The notes beneath the pieces were generated by a model. It made no database searches and was not told where the DNA came from. It worked only from the letters and a program-made list of their open reading frames with translations. From a virus: a DNA stretch of 27,113 nt. A program made the translations under genes and the position numbers. The stretch lies in the IMG/VR virus record IMGVR_UViG_3300021093_000306, positions 1 to 27,113 of that record; one strand, written 5' to 3'. Every line of letters starts with the position of its first letter. Positions within the stretch are counted from its first letter, which is position 1. This document shows, in pieces, positions 17,001 through 23,244 of the stretch.

Positions 17001-19861
17001 TTAATTCTTATCTAACTGAAACTGGAACCACTAAGACACAAACTAACCAAGACAATGCACTCTTGGTTGGTGGTGATAGTGCTACTCCAAACGATGCTGC
17101 TACTCTTCGTGTAATGACAACGAACAGTGGTAGAGTTGGTATCAATGCTACAAATGCTCAGTTAGACAGAAGTCTTGTTATTATTGGTGATGGTAGAGTT
17201 ACTGGTGATTTCAAATTTGAATCTGATATAGAAGTAAATGGTGGAGATATTACAACCACAACTACTTCTGGAACATTTAACTTTGTAAATAATACCACAT
17301 TCACTGGTACGCTAAACATTGGTAATTGGCCAACAACTGCAAACTTAGTAGCAAGAGCTGCTGCGTTGAATATTGCAAATATTACAACATCAACGCAAAC
17401 AATTAATATTGGTAATGCTACTACTAACCAAACTCTTGCAATTGGTACAGCAGCAACAACTGCTACGCTCAATATTCATACTGCAGCAACTGCTTCAACA
17501 ATTAATATTGGCACTGTAGCAAGTTCTACAACAAATACTTCTAACATTATAATCGGTGGTGCATTTGCTAACTCTGCTGGCAGCAGACTCACAATTAGAA
17601 ATGCTAACGTACAAATAGATGGTGACCTAGAAGTTAATGGTGGAGACCTCAAATCAACTGCAGCAACATTCAATTTACTTGATATTTCTGGTGCAGTATC
17701 TACACTCAACTTCGCTCGTTTTGCATCAACCATTAACATGGGCGCAGTTTCTGGTACAACGACTATCAGAAATGCTCTAACAGTTAACAGTAAAATTACT
17801 GACTTTGGAGATTTCACGCTTATTGGTGGTTTAAGAAGTGCTGCTGTTCTAGCAACTAGAGGTTCGCTAAACACAACTGCCTCATTCCATAACGTAGGTT
17901 CACTATCAAATTCAAACGTAGACTTCTATGAATTTATTGATAATATTGACGGTAACATGGCAATTGTTAGCGTTTCTTCTAGCGCAATTAATGTTGTAGA
18001 TAACTGGTTAAATAATAACGATAAGGTTGTATTCTCCAGTCTTGCTAATGTTACTGGTATTAGTAATGGTGTTGTATACTACGTTGTCAATAGAACTTCT
18101 ACAAGTTTCCAAGTTCAAACAGCTCCATCTGGAAGCATTGGCATCAGTCCACTTACTCTTGTTACTACTGGAACTGTTAGTGGGTTTGCATCGCTTTACT
18201 ACACTGCATTAGATGGACAGGGTGGTGCATCAATTAACTCTAGTGTAACAAGTATCGCTGTTAAGAATCCTAAAGGATTGAATCAGTTTGATTATATTCT
18301 GATTGACAGTGAGATGATGAGGATTAGCACTCCACCTGCTGCAACCGCTCCATACACATTCACAGTTGAAAGAGCGGTAGATGGCACAACTGCAGCAACT
18401 CACACTGATGACACTGCAGTCTATAAATTAAACAAAACAACTGGTGCTACTTTCATCGATCCAGGTCCAATTCCTGCTGCTGATGTTACTACAAACGTAA
18501 CAGCTATTGATACAGTATCTAACTTCTTCACTAAAGCAGGCACAACGGGAATTTTCAATGGTCAAACAGTCAAGTTTACTTCGATTGGTTCTATCACAGG
18601 TATTAATACTACTGCCAATTACTTCTTGGCAAACGTATCCGCATCTGGCAGCAATCAAATATTCCAACTAAGCAGCACTTACCCAACTCTCAATGTTATT
18701 GACATTGGTGGTTCGTTGGGCACAACTCCAGTATTTGTTGTAGATGATAACTTCATCAACCTTTCTGAATTTGGTGGTTCACTAAAAGCAAATGACTTCT
18801 TGAGAATTGATAATAACGAACTTGTTCGCGTAACATCAGTTTCTAATGCAGACCCACAGGGACTCTTTATTACTGATGGTGGTTCACCAACTCAGTTAAC
18901 TACATTTAGTGTACAGTCAACGACTGGTAATACTATAATTGGTAATCCCAACATTAGTGGTACATTTGGAACTGGTACACTTACTGTTTATGATACTATT
19001 ACTTTCTCTGGTAATAGCGCCATTGATTCCACAGCACAACGATTGGTTGTTACTAATGGTACTACTACAGAAACATTCTCTGTACGAAGTGCTGATGGTT
19101 TAACAAATATTGCTGGTGCATTAACGGTTAATAATAATTTCTCTATCACCAATGGTGGAACAACCTTCTTCTCGGTTGCCTCTACTACAGGTAATACTGT
19201 TATTGGTAATGGCAATAGCGGAACACTTAGGGTAGAATCTAATGCTGGTTCTACTAGTACTTCTACTGGTGCATTAGTTGTTGATGGTGGTGTTGGTATT
19301 GGTGAAAATCTATATGTTGCTGGTGATGCATTTATTCAAGGAGGAGATTTAACTGTTTCTTCTTCTGGAACAACCAGATTTAAAGTCAACAATAATGGTT
19401 CTATTGACCTTGGAAACATTACAAACTTCTATACACCAACAGGTGGTAGAAAGTGGTTGTTTATCTCAACAGCTTCAAACAATGATGCAACTGCTCCAAC
19501 TCTTGTTGCAAATACTAACTATATAATTAAACCAAGTGGAACTGCAACAAACTTAATTTTAAAACTCCCTCCTAATGCTCAAACTGGTGATATGATTAGA
19601 ATTGTTGATGTTGGAGGTAACTTGACATTCAACTGTACTCTGATTATTAGAGCTCCTGGTGGTACTAGTGGTACTGGAATCAAGATTCAGGGAGATAACA
19701 CAGGAAGCACAGCTGGTAGTCTTAGTGTAGCTCATACTGGTGGTGAATTAATTATTCAAACACCTAATTGTGGATTTGGATTGGTTTATGTGGGCGATAC
19801 TGACGGCGCTGGCACAACGACAGACACCGACGCTAGAGGTTGGTGGTTAATGGAGATTTGA
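8021..19861 (+). CDS. Giant fibre-like/adhesin structural protein, 3946 aa
   Basis: One uninterrupted frame of 11.8 kb encodes a modular extracellular-type protein, likely a tail-fibre or baseplate-attached adhesin. Very large proteins of this kind precede the collar genes in several cyanophages. Visible modules: residues 1-220 resemble the start of a parallel beta-helix (YLYVSPDDFNASDAL, PFVSIQRAFLEAA, MLAPGNHYID). Residues 267-304 fit a CBM5/12-like sugar-binding pattern. Residues about 560-600 hold NSNFGNTSMHSKGFKGFAF. Four KC(K/M)RDIG modules lie at 961-1630. Several beta modules carry HGL/HNL/HDL...G motifs. Residues about 3100-3180 are IN-IG-A Thr/Asn repeats. The C-terminal domain has NTNYIIKPSGTATNL and ends GWWLMEI. 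A weak Shine-Dalgarno (GAGAAG) precedes the ATG. There is no membrane segment or signal peptide. It is Thr/Asn/Ser-rich and few residues are charged. The exact virion location is not known from sequence. Confidence 0.85.
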   Translation: MPLTRLDNLISSKTGKYLYVSPDDFNASDALDNRGNSPLRPFVSIQRAFLEAARFSYLPNVDNDRFDQFTIMLAPGNHYIDNRPGISDVASLPVFQFNQSTNEWEANSNVSFNLSDPDNILYKFNGRDGGATIPRGTSLVGTDLRRTQVRALYVPDPADTDVPRTSLFNVTGGCYFWQFTILDGDFSSGSPLYDATSAVGRVYTQPNNSTNKAIPEFSHHKITNFVFADREDLGLLYRKIARVFSDYQPTIDDVYVEGSVNPVTDAWLSTVTYQIGDRILYNGDAYIASASSTNVLPDSDETKWGRLVIRGRELDFRVQENRIVGPLQDAIRIDSLKIQDSVPVGVVTVTARTKINHGLFPGQFVAVTNNGLSINLNGVFKVATISQTDPKEFTYTVPTTASGLGLISGAVYNAVSSPALDTNATIQSEIDSVESASPYVFNVSIRSVWGICGIWADGRKATGFKSMVIAQYTGVSLQKDDRAFIRYDEFSNTWNQAPLTDAFATTPYHIKGDAYWKDEWRNFHVRASDDSFIQNVSIFAVGFADHFLLESGGDMSITNSNSNFGNTSMHSKGFKGFAFNQDKGGYITDIIPPQTLSTLNISKQQYYSIDALLTRSTTNNPSTSKSKLYIASEDARNPENRPAASIAGYRLGARRNEKLYVKLDTTGAKFGELNPSGFKKWTSRLTTLTPTSARSSEDATKLYVASSTGFAVNNIVRVDNEYFLVTAVTPTYLSVSRAQLNSLPATHTASTAVVKYVQNTTVSTVVNETVDATETILTLTSSAGFAANGYVQISNNQTSITEIVRVISVESNDIVVQRAALGTTAVSQPVSSVVTATFLSNTFSAASPAVSTTLTQAYPQLISATNTLSETDYNLAQDAANLIDSNKAFIQAEAFGYVLEKYPFLQNLPYVNPNITAETGRYRDGSNLIKANRQEIIDYAFAQMQAAFPTFTVPGVNGNDKCKRDIGLVVDAISQDLYDGGNSHTVDATKLYFDSNGALISNGLLGEEIQSVYAFNRARDWAKKAISNLLTSTSLLSVSSITASGTTITVTTSTPHNLTNGSTITVGGATQSGYNGNFTVLAAGLTSTQFRYTALTTPAASPATGAYYVSTIIIDPVNDDVTVGRFKDAYNLINLNRQEIIDRAFAEIAIQYDEAAWGNNWIVPGDTVTTNLSRYLDAYRLIQKNKQILIETAYATVVASPPSPAPTDLLNKCKRDIGLFIDSVSLDIFLGGGNKYTRKFIQQYFSNNTTLLTNGLAGEITQSITAFNKARDAMKSAVTNTLAAFSGVVTSSPAGGTWQDGTTGTKVVYTDLTISSGPATFGGGGGNIANNNAAACSDVRSAIDTLASLVQTTLTASPLDLSAMTAESNGIAEGPGELKCMRDIGIIVDSVAQDLFWGGNEFTVGGVREYFNLAGTPISNGLVGETLQSVIAFNAARDVVNKAVTNQLYGKNLNISYGPATVGGSGGNVTYTQSGNSATCIDVQNAVTNLFAVVTDVVSAGTLNNLPLVDNGDSDCANVRQSIDSLVGILTTALANGNLTNLPNRNEGTWSQIGENSKCKRDIGYVVEAITSDLRLGGNVSAINAAESYYTAVPSGYVLDYIENERPQTIDAFNYVRSLAISAMRNHNTFINNASTTNGSPIVTVASTIGLAVGMRVRSVDAIPTSSTSTYNFTATIPSTAYIKKIGDGTNGLATNQIQLGVQGSKFDSGTTVNATSTSSTVKLYVELTQGAWANPEVAPVVDTAVIQDYNYLAAGDASTGAPGGECASVANTIVNLTNVISTVLNNGVGSVPRTYSSLNTGSLAQRATLFTLTENDSSGNPTTNPHDLETGTAIRLVPRAKTGVLVDKRLIRLPKGFDTNTIYYVIAPGRKTDPFDYSNSVGFNGANQQTLMLATSVENAAAGIYIYSSETDNVDGNVEVDVYQYVLDTSYDLHKYQTTIANGSSEILETAAPHIFDKPANNVTPQKVFFRVASDITGSSLPTLSSTFGGTTISSKVEYFVRYVSSKRFKIYETFANARDDISPVTFQPGSTAVFYTFANKKRSPMRFDASVGSTAISDNGCWFINTLSSNNQIIPVLQTSGIGWESRARTTDTYFERVEDSRAKEDRIYRLRYVIPKNLKTVRDPLRGFVLKIRTDEKRRLLPQKILLKPTAAGASLATINAPLTGERLGLTFAELQALNPNYDTTTYDPSPFGNPKRIETTSKVAFTIQSARKKRIAGKDYLELKVFDIGIDSEAYKTQLFTTVRISSPQGGNGSFVASIPNIQTGNPNAINKITWSGNSKGTAYVHSYFAYENDYYLILKDFTGNSEVAYNENVATTFTQGSVTATLLDSPNGGRSDIKNYLYVVEGANVYTMTVGDTINDDNGVSYTIADVEDSEEMESTFYIFDINTIRRRIAGQQDGVYYLTCLRGDIRPYPTGSGVGENFRNFRFSQPVSKLYPEFYKNDPEWYKGIDPSTATLIDPPPTISAADNYVHGLVTVSDSKGSVTKETVLDFISDPGSGVYTFSGTTAIQAKTGGASAGSEARKITISGNSPYPTENKLFVELRRPSIARSGNHTFEYLGFGPGNYSTGFPVRQEIVLTDTQDFYAQAKREDAGIVFYTGLNSNGDLYIGNRKINAITGEETFLERAVLTESEDTTDSIGTLVTTFDTAVTFNNIITVNGDGGDMESFFNSPVVINNATSFGAVENYPSLKIITGEGTSVGYDAKLENNIAGQKTGDIVIHQNKISSAIFDFNPRGTQDYTLRVALSNRTPDFLNTFGATTGGPTQLQNTDFGTRDPLKSGDIQFKGAQTLFTGSLGWVYANDYIQITNVSGTGTTPQIVGIQGAASGTIVRLNWNTGVTNTNVGITTGSQIRITGAVGALAVVNGVWPVYSSTSQPFNASNNFVDIAITANLPIYNIGLNSGKGYPVDQIAQPSIDISRSIAAFKEVGVIGAEALRTETATVGDYKLGINTVARSAHSAYQTAFVSSETTPRANLDVVGTAFISGKKINSYLTETGTTKTQTNQDNALLVGGDSATPNDAATLRVMTTNSGRVGINATNAQLDRSLVIIGDGRVTGDFKFESDIEVNGGDITTTTTSGTFNFVNNTTFTGTLNIGNWPTTANLVARAAALNIANITTSTQTINIGNATTNQTLAIGTAATTATLNIHTAATASTINIGTVASSTTNTSNIIIGGAFANSAGSRLTIRNANVQIDGDLEVNGGDLKSTAATFNLLDISGAVSTLNFARFASTINMGAVSGTTTIRNALTVNSKITDFGDFTLIGGLRSAAVLATRGSLNTTASFHNVGSLSNSNVDFYEFIDNIDGNMAIVSVSSSAINVVDNWLNNNDKVVFSSLANVTGISNGVVYYVVNRTSTSFQVQTAPSGSIGISPLTLVTTGTVSGFASLYYTALDGQGGASINSSVTSIAVKNPKGLNQFDYILIDSEMMRISTPPAATAPYTFTVERAVDGTTAATHTDDTAVYKLNKTTGATFIDPGPIPAADVTTNVTAIDTVSNFFTKAGTTGIFNGQTVKFTSIGSITGINTTANYFLANVSASGSNQIFQLSSTYPTLNVIDIGGSLGTTPVFVVDDNFINLSEFGGSLKANDFLRIDNNELVRVTSVSNADPQGLFITDGGSPTQLTTFSVQSTTGNTIIGNPNISGTFGTGTLTVYDTITFSGNSAIDSTAQRLVVTNGTTTETFSVRSADGLTNIAGALTVNNNFSITNGGTTFFSVASTTGNTVIGNGNSGTLRVESNAGSTSTSTGALVVDGGVGIGENLYVAGDAFIQGGDLTVSSSGTTRFKVNNNGSIDLGNITNFYTPTGGRKWLFISTASNNDATAPTLVANTNYIIKPSGTATNLILKLPPNAQTGDMIRIVDVGGNLTFNCTLIIRAPGGTSGTGIKIQGDNTGSTAGSLSVAHTGGELIIQTPNCGFGLVYVGDTDGAGTTTDTDARGWWLMEI
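8819..8932 (+). other. CBM5/12-like carbohydrate-binding module in the giant protein
   Basis: Residues 267-304 follow the pattern W-x4-Y-x2-GD-x-x-x-Y-x-G-x2-Y-x-A ... P ... W, with W267, the segment YQIGDRILYNGDAYIASA and W304. This is the classic layout of CBM5/12-type chitin/cellulose-binding modules, which occur in phage fibre proteins. A polysaccharide or LPS target on the host is inferred. The match is by pattern only. Confidence 0.55.
10117..10530 (+). repeat. Two tandem beta modules ending in a V-x-RA-x-(L/N)-(G/S)T-type motif; a third copy at 18231-18432
   Basis: Copy A has IVRVDNEYFLVTAV then LSVSRAQL and ATHTAS (residues about 700-757). Copy B has ITEIVRVISVES then IVVQRAALGTTAV (residues about 772-837). 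The third copy, 8 kb downstream, has YILIDSEMMRIS then FTVERAVDGTTAATHT (residues about 3404-3470). The shared order is: hydrophobic strand, acidic turn, E-(M/F/I)-x-R/L-V, then V-x-RA, then GT-A-H. It is a repeated structural module within one protein; its function is unknown. Confidence 0.55.
10901..12903 (+). repeat. Four copies of a KC(K/M)RDIG module in the giant protein
   Basis: Copies begin at residues 961, 1212, 1379 and 1558 (bases 10901, 11654, 12155, 12692), each about 70 residues long. Shared order: KCKRDIG (KCMRDIG in copy 3), a helix VVDAI/FIDSV/IVDSV/VVEAI, D(L/I) followed by GGN, ISNGL-GE or equivalent, then QS-xx-AFN-ARD and an A-xNxL ending. Between and after the copies sit four C-x-x-V-x-x-x-I/V-x-x-L helices with Cys at residues 1336, 1480, 1516 and 1767. 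The copies have diverged at DNA level, so this is old duplication, not recent slippage. Confidence 0.8.
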
Positions 19862-19867
19862 TAAAAT

Positions 19868-20968
19868 ATGACACAGTACTATAATAATCAAAAATCAATG
19901 AAAGGTGCCTGCGTTGGCACAATTATACCTTGGACTGGTAGCTTGACTGAGATTCCAAGGGGATGGTTGCTGTGTAATGGTACATTTGAAAATATTGCTG
20001 ATTATCCTGACCTTTATAGTGTTATTGGAGTAACATATGGTGCTGGAGTTGGTGTTTTTAGATTACCTCAGATTGGTAATAGAACATTAGCTGACATCAA
20101 AAATGACACAGCTTATATTGGTTCTGGACAACCATCTGTTGTAACGAGTTTGATGGGTAATGATGGTTCTAATAACACTTCTAATTTAGAAACATCAAAT
20201 ATTGATTTAAATGTTAATATTAGTAACGCCGCAGCAGCTGGTGGATATAATGCTGTTTTAACTGGGGTAAATCCAAACAACCCTGCTTATTTTGATGCTT
20301 TTAAAACTACTGAAAGAAAACTTGGTGATTTGCATATGGCTTCGCATAGTCATGAAGGAAGTTATCAATCAGTAACAAAACTGACTTCTCCTAGAGTTGA
20401 AGCATGTCAAGGATTTGGTGCTAACTCTCCTTTTACTGGTTGTGGACTTTTTGGTAATGCAGATTGTTGTGAAGGATTAAATCATTATTTGGTAGAATTA
20501 AACTGGACTGGAAATTCAGTTAATGCATTATATAAAAACTCTATTTTGGCTGGTTATCCTATAGGTGGTTCTGGAAACGACCCATCATATCTTGCTCAAG
20601 GAACTCCTACTGTAAATAGCCCACCTAGAGTTAATGCATCTCCTAAAAACTGGTTAGGTACTGTCGATGATACTGAGTTGAAATCGGAAGCTCTTGGATA
20701 TGCTTGGAATTTTCCAACTACATTAAGTTCTGATTACACTAATTGGACTACAAACACAACCAGTCAACTTACTGGACACTCTCATGGAGATCTTAATTAT
20801 TCTATTAATAGAGGTAATTTTAATTTAGCTACGCCAGTATCTTTATCTGATATTCAAACAGGAACTGTCGCTCCAGTCAATGTCACGGGAAATGTTGGAG
20901 TTTTAAAAGTAGAAGTAGATACTGCTACTCCATCCTTATCAATTACGTATATCATCAGAGCGTTCTAA
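19868..20968 (+). CDS. Tail-collar domain protein 1 (gp12-like short tail fibre)
   Basis: This 366-aa protein begins with a phage tail-collar domain at about residues 17-78: GTIIPWTGSLTEIPRGWLLC, then NG, DYPDLYSVIG, VFRLPQIGNR. Such domains are found in T4 gp12 and other receptor-binding fibres. Residues 80-366 form the variable tip. Two HxH motifs (H160/H162 and H304/H306) resemble the metal-coordinating His pairs of T4 gp12 and gp37 tips. Four cysteines lie within 22 residues (C180, C192, C200, C201), which is unusual for a phage fibre. It ends in SITYIIRAF, a motif shared in form with the two following proteins. The start is seven bases after the giant gene. Host-surface binding is inferred from the family. 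Confidence 0.85.
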   Translation: MTQYYNNQKSMKGACVGTIIPWTGSLTEIPRGWLLCNGTFENIADYPDLYSVIGVTYGAGVGVFRLPQIGNRTLADIKNDTAYIGSGQPSVVTSLMGNDGSNNTSNLETSNIDLNVNISNAAAAGGYNAVLTGVNPNNPAYFDAFKTTERKLGDLHMASHSHEGSYQSVTKLTSPRVEACQGFGANSPFTGCGLFGNADCCEGLNHYLVELNWTGNSVNALYKNSILAGYPIGGSGNDPSYLAQGTPTVNSPPRVNASPKNWLGTVDDTELKSEALGYAWNFPTTLSSDYTNWTTNTTSQLTGHSHGDLNYSINRGNFNLATPVSLSDIQTGTVAPVNVTGNVGVLKVEVDTATPSLSITYIIRAF

Positions 20969-20971
20969 GAA

Positions 20972-21862
20972 ATGAGACACTATTCATTCGAAAAAGGAAA
21001 ACACGGTGGAGTAGTAGGAACTATTCACCCATTTTCAACAACTTTGGTTGGTAATAATCCATCTTCTTTAGATTGGAAAACAAAAGTTCCCGCTGGGTTT
21101 TTGCGTTGTGATGGTGCTGTAGTTAATGCTGATTTATATCCAGCATTAGCAGATGTGTTAGGAGTCGGAGAAGATTCATTTTACAGAAAAGATGGTATTA
21201 CTTTACAGGAAAGAAATTCCAGTGGAACTGGGGGTCAATTTCAATTACCAGATATTGGTTCCAAATATATTAAAGCTAGTTCACAAGGTAGTGGATACAA
21301 TAACCTTTTGGTAACTACGACAACTGGTGCTAATCAAAGAAGAGTAGGTGTTGCTGTAACTTTAAATTCTAATTTAGGCACTGGTAATACTGTAAATGCA
21401 ACCGTTGTTTATAGTGGAGCATTTGCAGCTCCATTAAACACTTTATCTATGTCTGGTAATTTTTCTCTTACCATGAATACCACAGTGGGTGCTGCTAATG
21501 TAACAGTTGACCAAATTTTACCTCATGCACATTTTGCAAACACAGTTTCAGCAGAAGATCCAACTAATAAAAGAGGAAATGATAATGTTGATAATGGGCA
21601 AAATTACAGCGCAAAGGGGCAATGGGACGTTGAAGCTGTAACAGGATTTGTTCCTTCTACTGGATTGAATTTGGCCGATACTTCACACGATCATTTAGTT
21701 GAAAGAACAGCTATTAGTAGAGCATTAGTACCAACAGTTCCTGCTTATAATATAAGTGCAGAAAATATTTCAACAGCTGTCACATTACGTGTTAGAAGTA
21801 CTTATGTTATGAATGATTTGCAATCTAGATTTATATTAGTAGAATACCTTATCAAGTACTAA
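20972..21862 (+). CDS. Tail-collar domain protein 2 (gp12-like)
   Basis: This 296-aa protein has a collar domain in the first ~90 residues: GTIHPFSTTL, VPAGFLRCDGAVVNADLYPA, LADVLG, FQLPDIGSKYIK. The rest is beta-rich tip sequence with two HxH motifs (H185/H187 in PHAHF and H239/H241 in SHDHL). It ends in FILVEYLIKY. The gene starts three bases after the stop of collar 1. It is a diverged paralogue of its neighbours: same N-domain and tail ending, unrelated middle. It may form a homotrimer or a mixed trimer with the others; the sequence does not decide this. Confidence 0.85.
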   Translation: MRHYSFEKGKHGGVVGTIHPFSTTLVGNNPSSLDWKTKVPAGFLRCDGAVVNADLYPALADVLGVGEDSFYRKDGITLQERNSSGTGGQFQLPDIGSKYIKASSQGSGYNNLLVTTTTGANQRRVGVAVTLNSNLGTGNTVNATVVYSGAFAAPLNTLSMSGNFSLTMNTTVGAANVTVDQILPHAHFANTVSAEDPTNKRGNDNVDNGQNYSAKGQWDVEAVTGFVPSTGLNLADTSHDHLVERTAISRALVPTVPAYNISAENISTAVTLRVRSTYVMNDLQSRFILVEYLIKY

Positions 21863-21864
21863 TC

Positions 21865-23229
21865 ATGCCAGTTAATTACGCAAAAACACAAAGAAGAGTT
21901 GGAGCAGCTATTGGCACAATTATATGTGCTCCTAGACCATCTGGATGGAGTTCTGGTACGGATAACTGGAACTTAACTACAAATTTTCCAGGATATTTAG
22001 AATGCGATGGCACTGCTCTCAATCCAAATAATTATTTTGCATTATATCAAATAATTGGTACTACTTATGGCGGTAGCGTAAGTGGTTCTTATCCAAGCTT
22101 TACTGGAACATTTAATCTTCCTAATTTTCGTGGTAAATATGTAATGGGAACAGGAACAGTTGATGGTAATACTGGTATTGCTCCTGGTCTAACACCCCAA
22201 TTTACTGCTTCTGGTTCTACAGGTGGTTCATATAATGATTGTGGTGCTACTGGAGGAACATTTACAATCAATACTGTTAGGCAATTACCAGCTGGTAGTG
22301 AAATTACTCCTGGCTCTCCTGGTTCGCCAATTTCTATTGGCGGGGCGGCAACAGATACCTTTGAAATTGGAACTTTCAGAACATCTGGTTTCAGTACGGC
22401 GGTTGCTCAACCAAATGCTAATATTACAGGAAACGTGAGTTGGACTACTGGACCAATTAAAACTCAAAAAGTGTTTGGTGCTATGCCTCATGGTCATACA
22501 TTAGTATCAACAAGAGTCATAAGTTCAACTGCATCATCAACTGCAGATGGCGGTCCTGGTGGACCCGATAAAATGCCATTTTATCAAAGTTCAACTGGTG
22601 GCATTGTTTCCTACACTCGATTTGTACCAACATGGGCAGGCTCAGGAAGCGGAGCAGTTGGAACTATTACGATTACAGGTGGTGTAGTTACTGGACAGAG
22701 TGTTACATCTGGCGGTAGTGGATATGTTTCACCTCCTGGAGTTACTTTTACTGGAGCAGGAACTCCAACTTCTGACGCAGTTTTATCGGCAAATATTAAT
22801 AGTAGTGGAGCGGTAACTTCTATATCAATTGCATTTGGTGGAAGTGGTTATACGAACGGCACATATGCAGTGACATTCAATTCTGCTTCTGCTTCTGCTC
22901 CCTTAAGATCTCATAGTCATAAACTTCATCAATTAGGACCAGCAACAGCTACATGGGGACATGATGAAACTTCTGGAAATACTGGTTCTCAATCTACAGC
23001 ATATTCTGGTGTCCAAGCTGGTGCTCCTGATATTGCAGATGTTTTTCCAAAATCGCTTCCAATTGGTCCTGGTGGCATTGAAGTTACTTTGAATTCAGGA
23101 ACAACTACAATGAATGATTCTTCTAGAACATTATTTGATGCTAGATTAGTAGTACGCTTGACATCTGCAGAAACTTTACCTATAATACAACCATACTTTA
23201 GAACTAAATACCTCATAAAAGCGATTTGA
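21865..23229 (+). CDS. Tail-collar domain protein 3 with GxGY repeats
   Basis: This 454-aa protein opens with the collar domain at about residues 14-95: GTIICAPRP, FPGYLECDGTALNPNNYFAL, YQIIGTTYGG, GTFNLPNFRGKYVMG. Two HxH motifs lie at H209/H211 (PHGHT) and H350/H352 (SHSHKLH). Between them, residues about 258-336 carry Gly-rich modules (TSGGSGYVSPPGVTFTG and AFGGSGYTNGTYAVTF) of the same type as the C-terminus of the 952-aa gp5-like protein. It ends in FRTKYLIKAI. It starts two bases after collar 2. A consensus sigma-70 promoter for the next gene is embedded near its 3' end. It is the longest of the three collar paralogues. Confidence 0.85.
   Translation: MPVNYAKTQRRVGAAIGTIICAPRPSGWSSGTDNWNLTTNFPGYLECDGTALNPNNYFALYQIIGTTYGGSVSGSYPSFTGTFNLPNFRGKYVMGTGTVDGNTGIAPGLTPQFTASGSTGGSYNDCGATGGTFTINTVRQLPAGSEITPGSPGSPISIGGAATDTFEIGTFRTSGFSTAVAQPNANITGNVSWTTGPIKTQKVFGAMPHGHTLVSTRVISSTASSTADGGPGGPDKMPFYQSSTGGIVSYTRFVPTWAGSGSGAVGTITITGGVVTGQSVTSGGSGYVSPPGVTFTGAGTPTSDAVLSANINSSGAVTSISIAFGGSGYTNGTYAVTFNSASASAPLRSHSHKLHQLGPATATWGHDETSGNTGSQSTAYSGVQAGAPDIADVFPKSLPIGPGGIEVTLNSGTTTMNDSSRTLFDARLVVRLTSAETLPIIQPYFRTKYLIKAI
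23158..23186 (+). promoter_or_regulatory. Perfect-consensus sigma-70 promoter inside the end of collar gene 3
   Basis: TTGACA (23158-23163), 17 bases and TATAAT (23181-23186): both boxes match consensus exactly with optimal spacing. Start site about 23193, roughly 50 bases ahead of the oxygenase ATG at 23245. It lies within coding sequence, yet the match is better than any other promoter in the window. It would let the oxygenase/chaperone genes be expressed apart from the late fibre transcript. Confidence 0.75.
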
Positions 23230-23244
23230 TTTGGAGATTTTTTT

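Noticed and set aside
17300-17580. Short repetitive stretch that might suggest a CRISPR or tandem DNA repeat
   Set aside because: The repetition is at protein level (Thr/Asn/Ile-Gly strands of a fibre); DNA units are not identical and there are no spacers. No CRISPR array is present anywhere.
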